From an uncultured Paracoccaceae bacterium (GTDB lineage: Bacteria; Pseudomonadota; Alphaproteobacteria; Rhodobacterales; Rhodobacteraceae): a stretch of 6,077 bases of DNA. Under the pieces are notes generated by a model, which saw only the letters and a program-made list of their open reading frames with translations, ran no database searches and was not told where the DNA came from. Shown in pieces: positions 1 to 6,077 of the stretch; the first letter of the stretch is position 1, and each line of letters starts with the position of its first letter. Made by a program: the position numbers and the translations under genes. The stretch covers positions 1 through 6,077 of the forward strand of contig CALEZJ010000635.1 of assembly GCA_937927885.1 (NCBI GenBank), in the 5' to 3' direction.

Positions 1-1
1 T

Positions 2-160
2 GCGCAATATCGAAGCCCTATCAAGGATTTGTGGATGTGCGGATCAAGCACTCACCCCGGCGGCGGGGTGATGGGCGCGCCGGGACGCAATTGTGCCGCC
101 GAAGTGCTGCGCGAGGCGGGCAAGCCCGAGGGGATGAGCGAAGCCTATGGCATTCTGTGA
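2..160 (+). CDS. FAD-dependent oxidoreductase, phytoene-dehydrogenase-like (3' end only)
   Basis: Only the last 52 codons are present; the 5' part lies beyond the left edge. The reading frame starting at base 2 is open to a TGA at 158-160. It encodes a tail with DLWMCGSSTHPGGGVMGAPG (residues 9-28 of the fragment) followed by RNCAAEVL. This is the C-terminal FAD-binding signature of the phytoene dehydrogenase-related/PYROXD2 class (COG1233), where the glycine-rich loop closes over the flavin and the following helix (RNxAAEVL) ends the fold. The next gene ends with a comparable segment (GLWLASAGCHPGGG), so two members of one superfamily stand side by side. The stop lies 14 bp inside the next gene, which implies co-transcription and probably translational coupling. 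Family membership is well supported. The substrate is unknown, and a role in carotenoid synthesis is not implied because nothing else carotenoid-related is here. Confidence 0.85.
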   Translation, partial: AQYRSPIKDLWMCGSSTHPGGGVMGAPGRNCAAEVLREAGKPEGMSEAYGIL

Positions 161-1598
161 CGCCATCATCCTCGGTGCTGGGGTCAACGGGCTGGCTTGC
201 GCTCGGCGGCTGCAACAGGCGGGACTGTCAGTTCTGGTGCTGGAGGCCGCCAGCGAACCCGGCGGCGGCGCGCGCGTGGTCGAATTTCACCCCGGGTTCC
301 GTGCGCCCGCGCTGGCGCATGCAACAATGGGTCTGGACCCAAGATTGGCGCGACTCGTACCGGTTGCACTTCATCCGCCGATGGTCACCATCGCCAACGG
401 CCTGCGTGTCGTGGCAGGGCAGGCTGAAGGGCCGGACACTGTGGCATGGTCCAGGCTGCATACCCGCCTGACCCGCTTTGCGCATGTCCTTGCCCCGTTT
501 CGCCGCATGGCTGCACTCAATCCGGGCGGCGGCAATGACCGGCTGGCGCTGGTACGACGGGGACTGGCGTTGAAACTGCTGGGCAGGGGAGAACTGCGCG
601 AACTCATGCGCCTCATCCTGATCAACGTGCATGATGTCGCCGAAGACGAGTTGACCGACGACCGCCTGAGGGGACTGCTGGCATTTGACGCCACACTCGG
701 GGCTTGGGCCGGACCGCGTTCGCCAAATACACTGATCCTGTATCTGGACCGTCTCGCGAGGGGGCCCTTTCCGCTGGTCCCGGTTGGCGGGATGGGGGCG
801 TTGGTGGCAGCCCTGAGCACCGGCCTGTCTATTCGCTGCAACACCCGGGTCGCACGTGTGCTGGTCGAGGGCGAGCGGGCAGTCGGCGTGGCTTTGGACA
901 ATGGCGAAGAGATTCGCGCCACGCGGGTCATCTCTGCGCTGAACACGCGCACCACGCTGCAAGACCTCGTGGGTGCGCGCCACCTTGATACAGGGCTTTA
1001 CCGCCGCGCGGGGCATATCCGAATGCGCGGTGGTGCTGCGCGGCTCTTGCTGGCGCTCAGGGGCTTGCCCGATCTGGACAATCCCGCCGCGAGGCATGTG
1101 CTGGCACCATCGTCGAGGGCGGTCGATTCTGCGTTTGACCCGGCGAAATATGGTCAGGTGCCACAGCATCCGGTCCTGGAATTCATCCTGCCCAGTGTTT
1201 TGGACCCCGCGCTTGCGCCGCCCGGCGCGCATGTCCTCAGCGCGACCGTACAATTCGCCCCCCACAGCCCACGCGACCCTGACGCAGCACGTGCGCAGAT
1301 GCTGGAGAATACGCTCAAGGTGCTGGAGGTCCACATCCCCGGCCTTCGCGCCGAAATCCTGCACGCTCGGATGCTGATTCCCTCTGACATCTACACCCTC
1401 TATGGCCTGCCTGACTGGCACCACGGAGAATTGGCCGTGGAACAGATGCTGTTCAATCGTCCCCTCTACGGCCTGCACCGCCATGCCACCCCCATCGAGG
1501 GCCTGTGGCTGGCGAGTGCCGGATGCCACCCCGGCGGGGGAATCGAGGGGGCCGCAGGCTGGAACGCTGCCGAAGCCTTGCTGGAGGCCCGCCAATGA
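147..1598 (+). CDS. NAD(P)/FAD-dependent oxidoreductase, phytoene-dehydrogenase-like (COG1233)
   Basis: A complete 483-residue flavoprotein. The N-terminus has a Rossmann dinucleotide-binding fold: GAGVNG at residues 10-15 (GxGxxG), then VLVLEA with Glu33 placed to bind the FAD ribose, and the PGGGAR loop at 38-43. The C-terminus carries the second FAD motif, GLWLASAGCHPGGGIEGAAG, ending in a helix (WNAAEALLEA). Length fits the CrtI/PYROXD2-like class of roughly 480-530 residues. No signal peptide or membrane segment is visible, so it is probably cytosolic. The ATG at 147 puts the GxGxxG motif at the usual distance from the N-terminus. Its Shine-Dalgarno is weak, and the start overlaps the preceding gene by 14 bp, so coupling to upstream translation is likely. 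The class includes desaturases and amine or alcohol oxidising enzymes. With Rieske oxygenases and a GcvT-like protein in the operon, oxidation of an amine or a hydroxylated intermediate is more plausible than carotenoid desaturation. The substrate is unknown. Confidence 0.9.
   Translation: MAFCDAIILGAGVNGLACARRLQQAGLSVLVLEAASEPGGGARVVEFHPGFRAPALAHATMGLDPRLARLVPVALHPPMVTIANGLRVVAGQAEGPDTVAWSRLHTRLTRFAHVLAPFRRMAALNPGGGNDRLALVRRGLALKLLGRGELRELMRLILINVHDVAEDELTDDRLRGLLAFDATLGAWAGPRSPNTLILYLDRLARGPFPLVPVGGMGALVAALSTGLSIRCNTRVARVLVEGERAVGVALDNGEEIRATRVISALNTRTTLQDLVGARHLDTGLYRRAGHIRMRGGAARLLLALRGLPDLDNPAARHVLAPSSRAVDSAFDPAKYGQVPQHPVLEFILPSVLDPALAPPGAHVLSATVQFAPHSPRDPDAARAQMLENTLKVLEVHIPGLRAEILHARMLIPSDIYTLYGLPDWHHGELAVEQMLFNRPLYGLHRHATPIEGLWLASAGCHPGGGIEGAAGWNAAEALLEARQ
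1583..1587 (+). promoter_or_regulatory. Ribosome binding site for the GcvT-like gene
   Basis: GGAGG lies inside the Leu-Glu-Ala codons near the end of the preceding gene, 7 nt upstream of the ATG at 1595. It decides the start: the longer open frame from 1505 would add 30 residues read entirely through the preceding coding region, with no family match. Confidence 0.75.
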
Positions 1599-2779
1599 CC
1601 CCATTTCGCCACTATGAAACCCCGCTGATGCCCACGCCCCTGCACACCCGCACAGCGCCCTTGAACCGGCTGAACCGCTGGGGCAACTGGGCGGGCTGCA
1701 TGACACCGCTATGTTTTGGCGACGTGGACATGGAATACACCGCGATCCGCAACGCTGCGACCCTCTATGACCTGTGCGCGATGGTAAAATATCGCATCAT
1801 CGGGAACGAAGCGGCGGATTTCCTGAACCGCCTGACCTTGCGCAATGCGGCGAAACTGGCAGTGGGCGCGGTGCACTATACCGCCTGGTGCGACGATGAC
1901 GGCAAGCTTCTCGATGACGGCACGTTGTTTCGCAAAGGTCTACAGGACTTTCTGCTGTGCTGTCAGGAGCGCCATTTGCCTTGGCTTCTCGACTCGGCGA
2001 AGGGCTTTGAGGTGAGTATTGTCGAGGTCAGCAATCAGGTCGCCGCGCTTTCCCTGCAAGGGCCGTGCAGCGCCAGCGTGCTGTCGGCGGCTGGGTTCGA
2101 TGTCTGGGGACTCAAACCCTTTCGCATGGGTGATTTCCCCTTTCAGGGTGGCACGCTGACCCTCTCGCGCACCGGGTTCACCGGAGACCTGGGCTATGAG
2201 CTTTGGTTCGCCCCCGATCAGGCGTTGGCACTCTGGGATCACCTGATGGAGGCGGGGGCGCCCTGGGGTCTGCGTCCAATCGGCAGCGACGCGCTGAACC
2301 TCGCGCGGATCGAGGCCGGATTCCTCATCCCCAACATGGATTTCATCCCCGCCCATCAGGCGCTGCGCGAGGACCGCACACGCAGTCCGCTGGAGATGGG
2401 GCTGGATTGGTTGATCGATTGGGACAAGGGCCATTTCACCGGCCGCCGCGCGCTGGTGGCGGAACGGGCGCGGGGGTCGGACTGGGCCTTTGTCGGCCTC
2501 GACATACCCGGAAATGTCAGTGCCGAGGGCTCGATCCTGTATCACAACCAGAAGCGCGAGGTCGGAATGATCACCGCCGCCGCCTGGTCACCAGCGTTGA
2601 AGGCAAGCATCGCCCTGGCACAGGTCAGGGCGCGCCATGCCAGGGGCGCCAACCTCTGGGTGGAAATCTATGCCCTGCGCGAGTTGCAGTATGCAAAACT
2701 GATGCTGCCTGTGCGGGTGGTGGAACGCCCCTTCTTCAATCCCCCACGCCGTCGCGCCACTCCTCCGGCGAGGGTATAA
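1595..2779 (+). CDS. GcvT-like aminomethyltransferase / folate-dependent demethylase family protein
   Basis: A 394-residue stand-alone member of the GcvT (glycine cleavage T) family, which moves a methyl or methylene group from a substrate to tetrahydrofolate. The folate-binding domain runs from about 40 to 270. It includes YTAIRNAATLYDL (48-60), the DDGKLLDDGT loop (101-110) with the acidic pair expected at the catalytic Asp of T-proteins, LSLQGP (152-157), TGFTGDLGYELW (193-204), and LNLARIEAGF (234-243) with a folate-site Glu. The GcvT C-terminal barrel covers about 280-380, with KGHFTGRRAL and the REVGMITAAAWSPAL stretch. The canonical T-protein DVSHM motif reads DLCAM (59-63) here, so the His is missing. 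No other glycine-cleavage gene (gcvH, gcvP) is nearby. True glycine cleavage is therefore unlikely; an N- or O-demethylation role like the GcvT domains of dimethylglycine/sarcosine dehydrogenases, or DmdA/LigM-type enzymes, fits better. The start overlaps the previous stop as ATGA, and the stop overlaps the next ATG by 1 bp. Confidence 0.88.
   Translation: MTPFRHYETPLMPTPLHTRTAPLNRLNRWGNWAGCMTPLCFGDVDMEYTAIRNAATLYDLCAMVKYRIIGNEAADFLNRLTLRNAAKLAVGAVHYTAWCDDDGKLLDDGTLFRKGLQDFLLCCQERHLPWLLDSAKGFEVSIVEVSNQVAALSLQGPCSASVLSAAGFDVWGLKPFRMGDFPFQGGTLTLSRTGFTGDLGYELWFAPDQALALWDHLMEAGAPWGLRPIGSDALNLARIEAGFLIPNMDFIPAHQALREDRTRSPLEMGLDWLIDWDKGHFTGRRALVAERARGSDWAFVGLDIPGNVSAEGSILYHNQKREVGMITAAAWSPALKASIALAQVRARHARGANLWVEIYALRELQYAKLMLPVRVVERPFFNPPRRRATPPARV
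2770..2774 (+). promoter_or_regulatory. Ribosome binding site for the first Rieske oxygenase
   Basis: GAGGG sits 4 nt upstream of the ATG at 2779, within the last codons of the GcvT-like gene. The spacing is short, but with the TAATG stop/start overlap it supports 2779 as the start. The same frame is open back to 2203, but that part only shadows the GcvT-like gene and has no Rieske features. Confidence 0.55.
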
Positions 2780-3906
2780 TGTCGGAACCTGTGTCTCCGC
2801 GTCTCGATCAATGTCCACCCGGTTTGCCGCGCGCCGCCTATTTGGATGCGGACTGGTTCGCCAGCGAAATGCGCACGGTGTTCGGCATCGAGTGGGTTTG
2901 TGTGGGGCGGCTGGCCGATTTGCCCCCGGGCACGATGCGACCCCTGCGGCTGGGCATGTCGCCTGTTATTCTCTGCCGCGCGGCGGACGGGGGGATCAGC
3001 GCCTGGCACAACACCTGCCCGCATCGCGGGGCCGAGCTTTGCGCAACCGAGGCCCCGTTCGGCAAGTTGATCCGCTGCCCCTATCACGCATTCGCCTTTG
3101 CTGCCGATGACGGGCGTCTGGTCAGCACCGGTCATGCGCGGCCAACGGCTGATTTTGACCGACCCGCGCATGGGCTGCGACCTGTGGCGGTGCGGCTCTG
3201 GGCCGGGTTCGTTTTCCTGAATGCAGCCGGGCCGGATATCGCGATTTCCTCCGATGTGCCGCTCGACACGCTGGACAACTGGCCAATGGAGGCCCTCGTC
3301 ACTGGCCACCGGACCCAGAGGGTTCTGAACTGCAACTGGAAGGTATTCTGGGAAAACTACTCGGAATGCCTGCATTGCCCTGGCATCCACCCCGAATTGT
3401 GCGACAGGGTTCCCATCTACGGACAGGGGATCATGGGCGCGAACGAATCCATCGACTGGACACCTGAGATGCCCGTCGCCCCGAACCTGAAGCCCGGCAC
3501 GCAGAGCTGGACCATGGACGGCACGCCCTGCGGCCCCGAATTCCCCGGTCTGACGCTGAAGCAGCGCCTCGCCGGCTACCATTTCGTCACCCTCTGGCCC
3601 TCGACTTATGTGGTCGCACATGTCGATCATGTCCGCGCCGTGCGGCTGGAACCAATGGGCACCGAACAGACCCGGCTGGTTGCGGAATGGTATTTTCTAC
3701 CCGAAACCTTGTCGCAGCCCGGCTTTGATGCCGCCGCGATTGCAGAGTTTGCCACCCTCGCTCTGGATCAGGACGCCGCAGCGGCCGAAATGAACCAGCG
3801 TGGCATCCGCTCACCCTTGTTCACCCGCGCAACCTTGATGCCCGAAGAATACGAGATCGCGAGATTTCACGCCTGGGTACTTAAGCATCTGGAGGCCACG
3901 CCATGA
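2779..3906 (+). CDS. Rieske [2Fe-2S] non-heme iron oxygenase, alpha subunit (first of two)
   Basis: A complete 375-residue ring-hydroxylating-type oxygenase. The Rieske domain (about 35-150) has CPH at 80-82 and CPYH at 100-103, giving the [2Fe-2S] ligands Cys80, His82, Cys100 and His103 (C-x-H-x17-C-x2-H). The catalytic domain starts with NWKVFWENYSECLHCPGIHPEL (from 186, split here only as a motif description): His199 and His204 are mononuclear-iron ligands, and Asp332 in the QDAAAAEMNQRGI stretch is the likely third. The residue three before the first His, which bridges electron transfer between subunits, is Glu196. Glu at this site is known from carnitine monooxygenase CntA, whereas naphthalene dioxygenase has Asp. 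That and the ENYxECxHC signature place it nearer the CntA/GbcA/Stc2 amine-active group than classical aromatic dioxygenases. It is a cytosolic enzyme that needs a reductase, and none is encoded in the window. Substrate assignment is inference. Confidence 0.93.
   Translation: MSEPVSPRLDQCPPGLPRAAYLDADWFASEMRTVFGIEWVCVGRLADLPPGTMRPLRLGMSPVILCRAADGGISAWHNTCPHRGAELCATEAPFGKLIRCPYHAFAFAADDGRLVSTGHARPTADFDRPAHGLRPVAVRLWAGFVFLNAAGPDIAISSDVPLDTLDNWPMEALVTGHRTQRVLNCNWKVFWENYSECLHCPGIHPELCDRVPIYGQGIMGANESIDWTPEMPVAPNLKPGTQSWTMDGTPCGPEFPGLTLKQRLAGYHFVTLWPSTYVVAHVDHVRAVRLEPMGTEQTRLVAEWYFLPETLSQPGFDAAAIAEFATLALDQDAAAAEMNQRGIRSPLFTRATLMPEEYEIARFHAWVLKHLEATP
3891..3895 (+). promoter_or_regulatory. Ribosome binding site for the second Rieske oxygenase
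   Basis: GGAGG lies 7 nt before the ATG at 3903, again inside Leu-Glu-Ala codons at the end of the preceding gene. Motif, spacing and flanking bases almost copy the site at 1583-1587. Confidence 0.75.
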
Positions 3907-5111
3907 CCGACCAAGCCGTTCCGGTACCGCTGGACTGGGACCGGTCCGGCCTGCCAGCCTGGACCTATCATTCGCCTGAGCTGCTCGACCTGGAAAAGCG
4001 CGGCGTGTTCCTTAATCATTGGCAGGTTGTAGGCCATGTCAGCGACATTCCGGCAACCGGTGACTGTCTGGCGTTGGACTTGCTGGGCGGGCGGGCACTG
4101 GTAATACGCGGCCGCGACGGGGTGGTCCGCGCCTTTCACAACCTTTGCCGGCATCGCGGCGCGCGGGTAGTGGACGGCGTGCAGGGCCAGTGCCGGGGAG
4201 CGCTGGTATGTCCGTTTCATGGCTGGGTCTACAACCTCGACGGCAGTCTGCGCGGGCCGGCGCGTCCCGAGACCTTCGACACGCTTGACCGGTCCGAATT
4301 CGGGCTGAAACCGATCGAGTTGGCTGAATTCCAAGGCTTTATTTTTCTGCGTTTCCACCCTGGCCCGCAGCCTGCGATTGCCGACCTCCTCGCACCGTTT
4401 TCCAACGACTTCGCCGCCTACGACGCGGCCAGGCTGCTTCCTGTGGCGCTGGCACCCTGGACAGCGGATTTGCCCGTCAACTGGAAATCGGTGCGCGACG
4501 TCGACAACGAGGGGTATCACGTCGCGCTGGCCCATCCCGCCCTGCAAGAACTGTATGGCCGACACTACCGCGACCTCCATCTGGAGAATGGCCTCAGCGC
4601 CTCATTCGCGGAATATGGCGACGCCCCAGGACGGCGGTGGTCGGTGCGCAATTACCTCGCGCTCAGCGACCGAGGGCCACACTTGCCGCCCCGGCTGCGC
4701 CAGCACTGGAGCTATTACGGCTTGTTCCCGAACACCGTCTTTGCCTTCACGCCCGAGGGCGCGCAGTTCTATCACGACCTGCCTCTGGCCACCCGGCACA
4801 CCCGGTTGTCGGGGCGGCTTTACCGCAATCCGCATGAAACCCGTCGGCAGCGGTTGGCGCGTTGGCTCGCTACGCGCATTGACCGCGAGACCTCGACCGA
4901 GGACCGGCAGCTGACGATCTGGTCGAACGAATCCATGCAATCTTCCGCCTTCGAGGGGTTCCATCTGTCTGATTTGGAGTGGGGCGTGCGCCGACACCAC
5001 GACCGGCTGCGCGCGCTGGTGCCGGTAACCCGCCTGGCGGTTTCGCCCGGCGAGGATCGCCTTGCCGCGACCAATCTAGAAATGTCTTGCCCGGCGGGCG
5101 AGGGGACGTAA
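3903..5111 (+). CDS. Rieske [2Fe-2S] non-heme iron oxygenase, alpha subunit (second of two)
   Basis: A complete 402-residue Rieske oxygenase alpha subunit, clearly different from its neighbour. Rieske ligands are Cys82-x-His84 (CRH) and Cys103-x2-His106 (CPFH). The catalytic site follows NWKSVRDVDNEGYHVALAHP (193-212): His206 and His211 bind iron, with Asp334 in STEDRQLTIWSNESMQSSAF (331-350) the probable third ligand. Glu203, three residues before His206, takes the inter-subunit bridging position. The EGYH form resembles Stc2-like (stachydrine demethylase) enzymes, from memory of that family. All metal ligands are present, so this is a second full oxygenase and not a small beta subunit or a degenerate partner. 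The start at 3903 overlaps the previous stop as ATGA and has a good GGAGG site. Two alpha subunits in one transcript suggest two successive oxidations of one substrate, or a mixed-subunit oligomer; the sequence does not decide between these. Confidence 0.92.
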   Translation: MTDQAVPVPLDWDRSGLPAWTYHSPELLDLEKRGVFLNHWQVVGHVSDIPATGDCLALDLLGGRALVIRGRDGVVRAFHNLCRHRGARVVDGVQGQCRGALVCPFHGWVYNLDGSLRGPARPETFDTLDRSEFGLKPIELAEFQGFIFLRFHPGPQPAIADLLAPFSNDFAAYDAARLLPVALAPWTADLPVNWKSVRDVDNEGYHVALAHPALQELYGRHYRDLHLENGLSASFAEYGDAPGRRWSVRNYLALSDRGPHLPPRLRQHWSYYGLFPNTVFAFTPEGAQFYHDLPLATRHTRLSGRLYRNPHETRRQRLARWLATRIDRETSTEDRQLTIWSNESMQSSAFEGFHLSDLEWGVRRHHDRLRALVPVTRLAVSPGEDRLAATNLEMSCPAGEGT

Positions 5112-5141
5112 GCTTTGAGGAAAAACCAAAGGGAGATTGCC
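5112..5141 (+). promoter_or_regulatory. Short intergenic leader with ribosome binding site
   Basis: This 30 bp stretch is the only gap between genes in the window. It holds GGGAG at 5131-5135, 6 nt before the ATG at 5142. It is purine-rich and too short for a convincing independent promoter. The binding-protein gene is probably read from the same transcript but initiates translation independently, which would suit a periplasmic protein needed in larger amounts. Confidence 0.6.
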
Positions 5142-6077
5142 ATGAGACTGACACGCCGCCATGCGCTGATCGGTATGGGTGCCACGCTGGCCACACCCCA
5201 TGTCCGCCCCTCCTGGGCCCAGACGCCCCGTGTCAACGTCTATAACTGGTCGGATTACATCGGCGAAACCACCATCGAGGATTTCGAGCGCGAAACTGGT
5301 ATCGGCGTCGTCTATGACCTCTATGCCTCGTCAGAGGAAATGCAGGCCAAGATGCTTGCAGGCTCCACTGGCTATGATGTGGTGCTGATGGCAGGCATCT
5401 CGATGCCGCAATTCGTGCAGGCCGGGGTCTATCTGCCTATCGACAGGTCGCGTCTGACGGGCTGGGGTAACCTCGACCCCGAGATCCTGCGCATCGTCGA
5501 GGGGTTCGATCCGGGTAACACGCATGGCGTGCCCTATATGTGGGGTTCGGTCGGGTTCACCTATAACCTTGACCTGATCCGCGCGCGACTGCCGGATGCC
5601 GACCTTGAAAGCCTCGATACGATCTTTCTACCTGAAAACGCTGCACTTCTGGCCGATTGCGGGTTGTCGATCCTCGACAGCCCCACTGATATGGGCTTTA
5701 CCGTGTTGCGGTGGCTGGGGATCAACCCCGACACCGCCGGACCCGCCGAATACGCTCGCCTGGCCGAGGCCTTTGCCCACATCCGGCCCTATATCACCAC
5801 CTTTGACAACGCGAATTACCTGACTGCCATCCCCAATGGCGAGCTTTGCGCCGTGAATACCTGGTCGGGCGATTACGCCGTTGCTGCCGCGCGGGCTGCC
5901 GAGGCCGGTATCGAAATGGCCCTCGCCTATTTCGTCCCGCGCACCGGGGCGCCCCCCTGGTTCGATCTGTGGTCAATCCCCGCTGATGCGCCCAACGTCG
6001 ACAGCGCCTACCGGTTCATCGATTATCTGCTGCGCCCCGAGGTGATCGCGGCCTGCACCAACTACACCGGCTACGCC
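5142..6077 (+). CDS. PotF/PotD-like polyamine-type ABC transporter substrate-binding protein (3' end missing)
   Basis: The open frame runs 312 codons from ATG 5142 to the right edge without a stop. PotF-type proteins are about 370 residues, so roughly 50 are missing. The N-terminus (LTRRHALIGMGATLATPHV, then a likely cleavage near SWAQT, residues 24-28) has a twin Arg at 5-6 and looks like a Tat signal, placing the mature protein in the periplasm. It follows the PotF/SpuD pattern: VYNWSDYIGE (33-42), LAGSTGYDVVLM (72-83), NLDPEIL (110-116), PYMWGSVGFTYN (131-142), WSGD (241-244), WFDLWSIPADA (273-283) and YLLRPEVIA (295-303). Trp36, Asp38, Tyr39, Trp241, Asp244 and Asp275 match PotF ligand positions as I recall them, which favours a cationic amine ligand. 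The loop after DVV (LMAGIS) differs from PotF's Ser-containing loop, so specificity may differ. The permease and ATPase genes are not in the window and may follow. Confidence 0.9.
   Translation, partial: MRLTRRHALIGMGATLATPHVRPSWAQTPRVNVYNWSDYIGETTIEDFERETGIGVVYDLYASSEEMQAKMLAGSTGYDVVLMAGISMPQFVQAGVYLPIDRSRLTGWGNLDPEILRIVEGFDPGNTHGVPYMWGSVGFTYNLDLIRARLPDADLESLDTIFLPENAALLADCGLSILDSPTDMGFTVLRWLGINPDTAGPAEYARLAEAFAHIRPYITTFDNANYLTAIPNGELCAVNTWSGDYAVAAARAAEAGIEMALAYFVPRTGAPPWFDLWSIPADAPNVDSAYRFIDYLLRPEVIAACTNYTGYA

Noticed and set aside
53..70. Perfect 7-bp inverted repeat (CACCCCG / CGGGGTG) with a 4-nt loop
   Set aside because: It falls inside the codons for the conserved HPGGGV motif and has no T-run. 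A similar base pattern recurs at the HPGGG codons of the next gene, so coding constraint explains it.
147..1598. Carotenoid biosynthesis (crtI) assignment for the flavoprotein
   Set aside because: The fold is phytoene-dehydrogenase-like, but no other crt gene is present and the operon context points to amine or C1 metabolism.
228..1706. Long open frame (492 codons) on the - strand
   Set aside because: It lies antisense to the clear FAD oxidoreductase, has no recognisable domain and a biased Arg/Gln/Pro-rich composition. It is a typical GC-rich antisense shadow.
2203..2778. Upstream extension of the first Rieske reading frame (192 extra codons)
   Set aside because: The extension overlaps the conserved core of the GcvT-like gene, is low-complexity Gly/Arg-rich, and is not needed. 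The ATG at 2779 has an RBS and gives a normal-length oxygenase.
1595..2779. Assignment as gcvT of the glycine cleavage system
   Set aside because: The DVSHM His is missing, gcvH and gcvP are absent, and the neighbours are oxygenases and flavoproteins.
2668..3630. Open frame of 320 codons on the - strand opposite the first Rieske gene
   Set aside because: It is antisense to a gene with all Rieske and iron-site ligands, shows no family motif of its own, and reads as a composition artefact.
5113..5131. Possible small hairpin (CTTTG ... CAAAG) between the second Rieske gene and the binding-protein gene
   Set aside because: It has only five weak base pairs around a 9-nt loop, no trailing T-run, and overlaps the ribosome binding site. 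It is not a credible terminator.

Overview
This GC-rich, densely packed window looks like a catabolic operon from an alphaproteobacterium. Rhodobacterales (Roseobacter-type) is my best guess, based on base composition, short ATGA/TAATG gene overlaps and the mix of families. That taxonomic call is an inference, not something the sequence proves. All recognisable genes are on the + strand and occupy almost every base. There is no RNA gene, mobile element, CRISPR array or clear terminator.

Layout: (i) 2-160, the C-terminal end of a phytoene-dehydrogenase-like (COG1233/PYROXD2-type) FAD oxidoreductase that begins off the left edge. (ii) 147-1598, a complete second FAD oxidoreductase of the same class. 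(iii) 1595-2779, a stand-alone GcvT-like, tetrahydrofolate-dependent aminomethyltransferase/demethylase-type protein. (iv) 2779-3906 and (v) 3903-5111, two different, complete Rieske non-heme-iron oxygenase alpha subunits in tandem. (vi) 5142-6077, a PotF/PotD-like polyamine-type periplasmic binding protein with a Tat-like signal peptide, cut off by the right edge. Junctions i/ii to iv/v overlap by 14, 4, 1 and 4 bp. Only the binding-protein gene has an upstream gap (30 bp), with its own ribosome binding site.

How the parts may work together (inference): the binding protein would capture an amine-type compound outside the inner membrane. The Rieske oxygenases, whose motifs resemble the quaternary-amine and N-demethylating group (CntA, GbcA, Stc2), would hydroxylate or demethylate it. 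The flavoproteins would oxidise a C-N or C-C bond, and the GcvT-like protein would pass a one-carbon unit to tetrahydrofolate. The logic parallels glycine betaine to dimethylglycine to sarcosine breakdown, but with different flavoproteins and two oxygenases. I do not recognise the set as a characterised pathway, and the substrate cannot be read from the sequence. No Rieske reductase, ABC permease/ATPase or regulator lies in the window; they may be just outside it or elsewhere in the genome.
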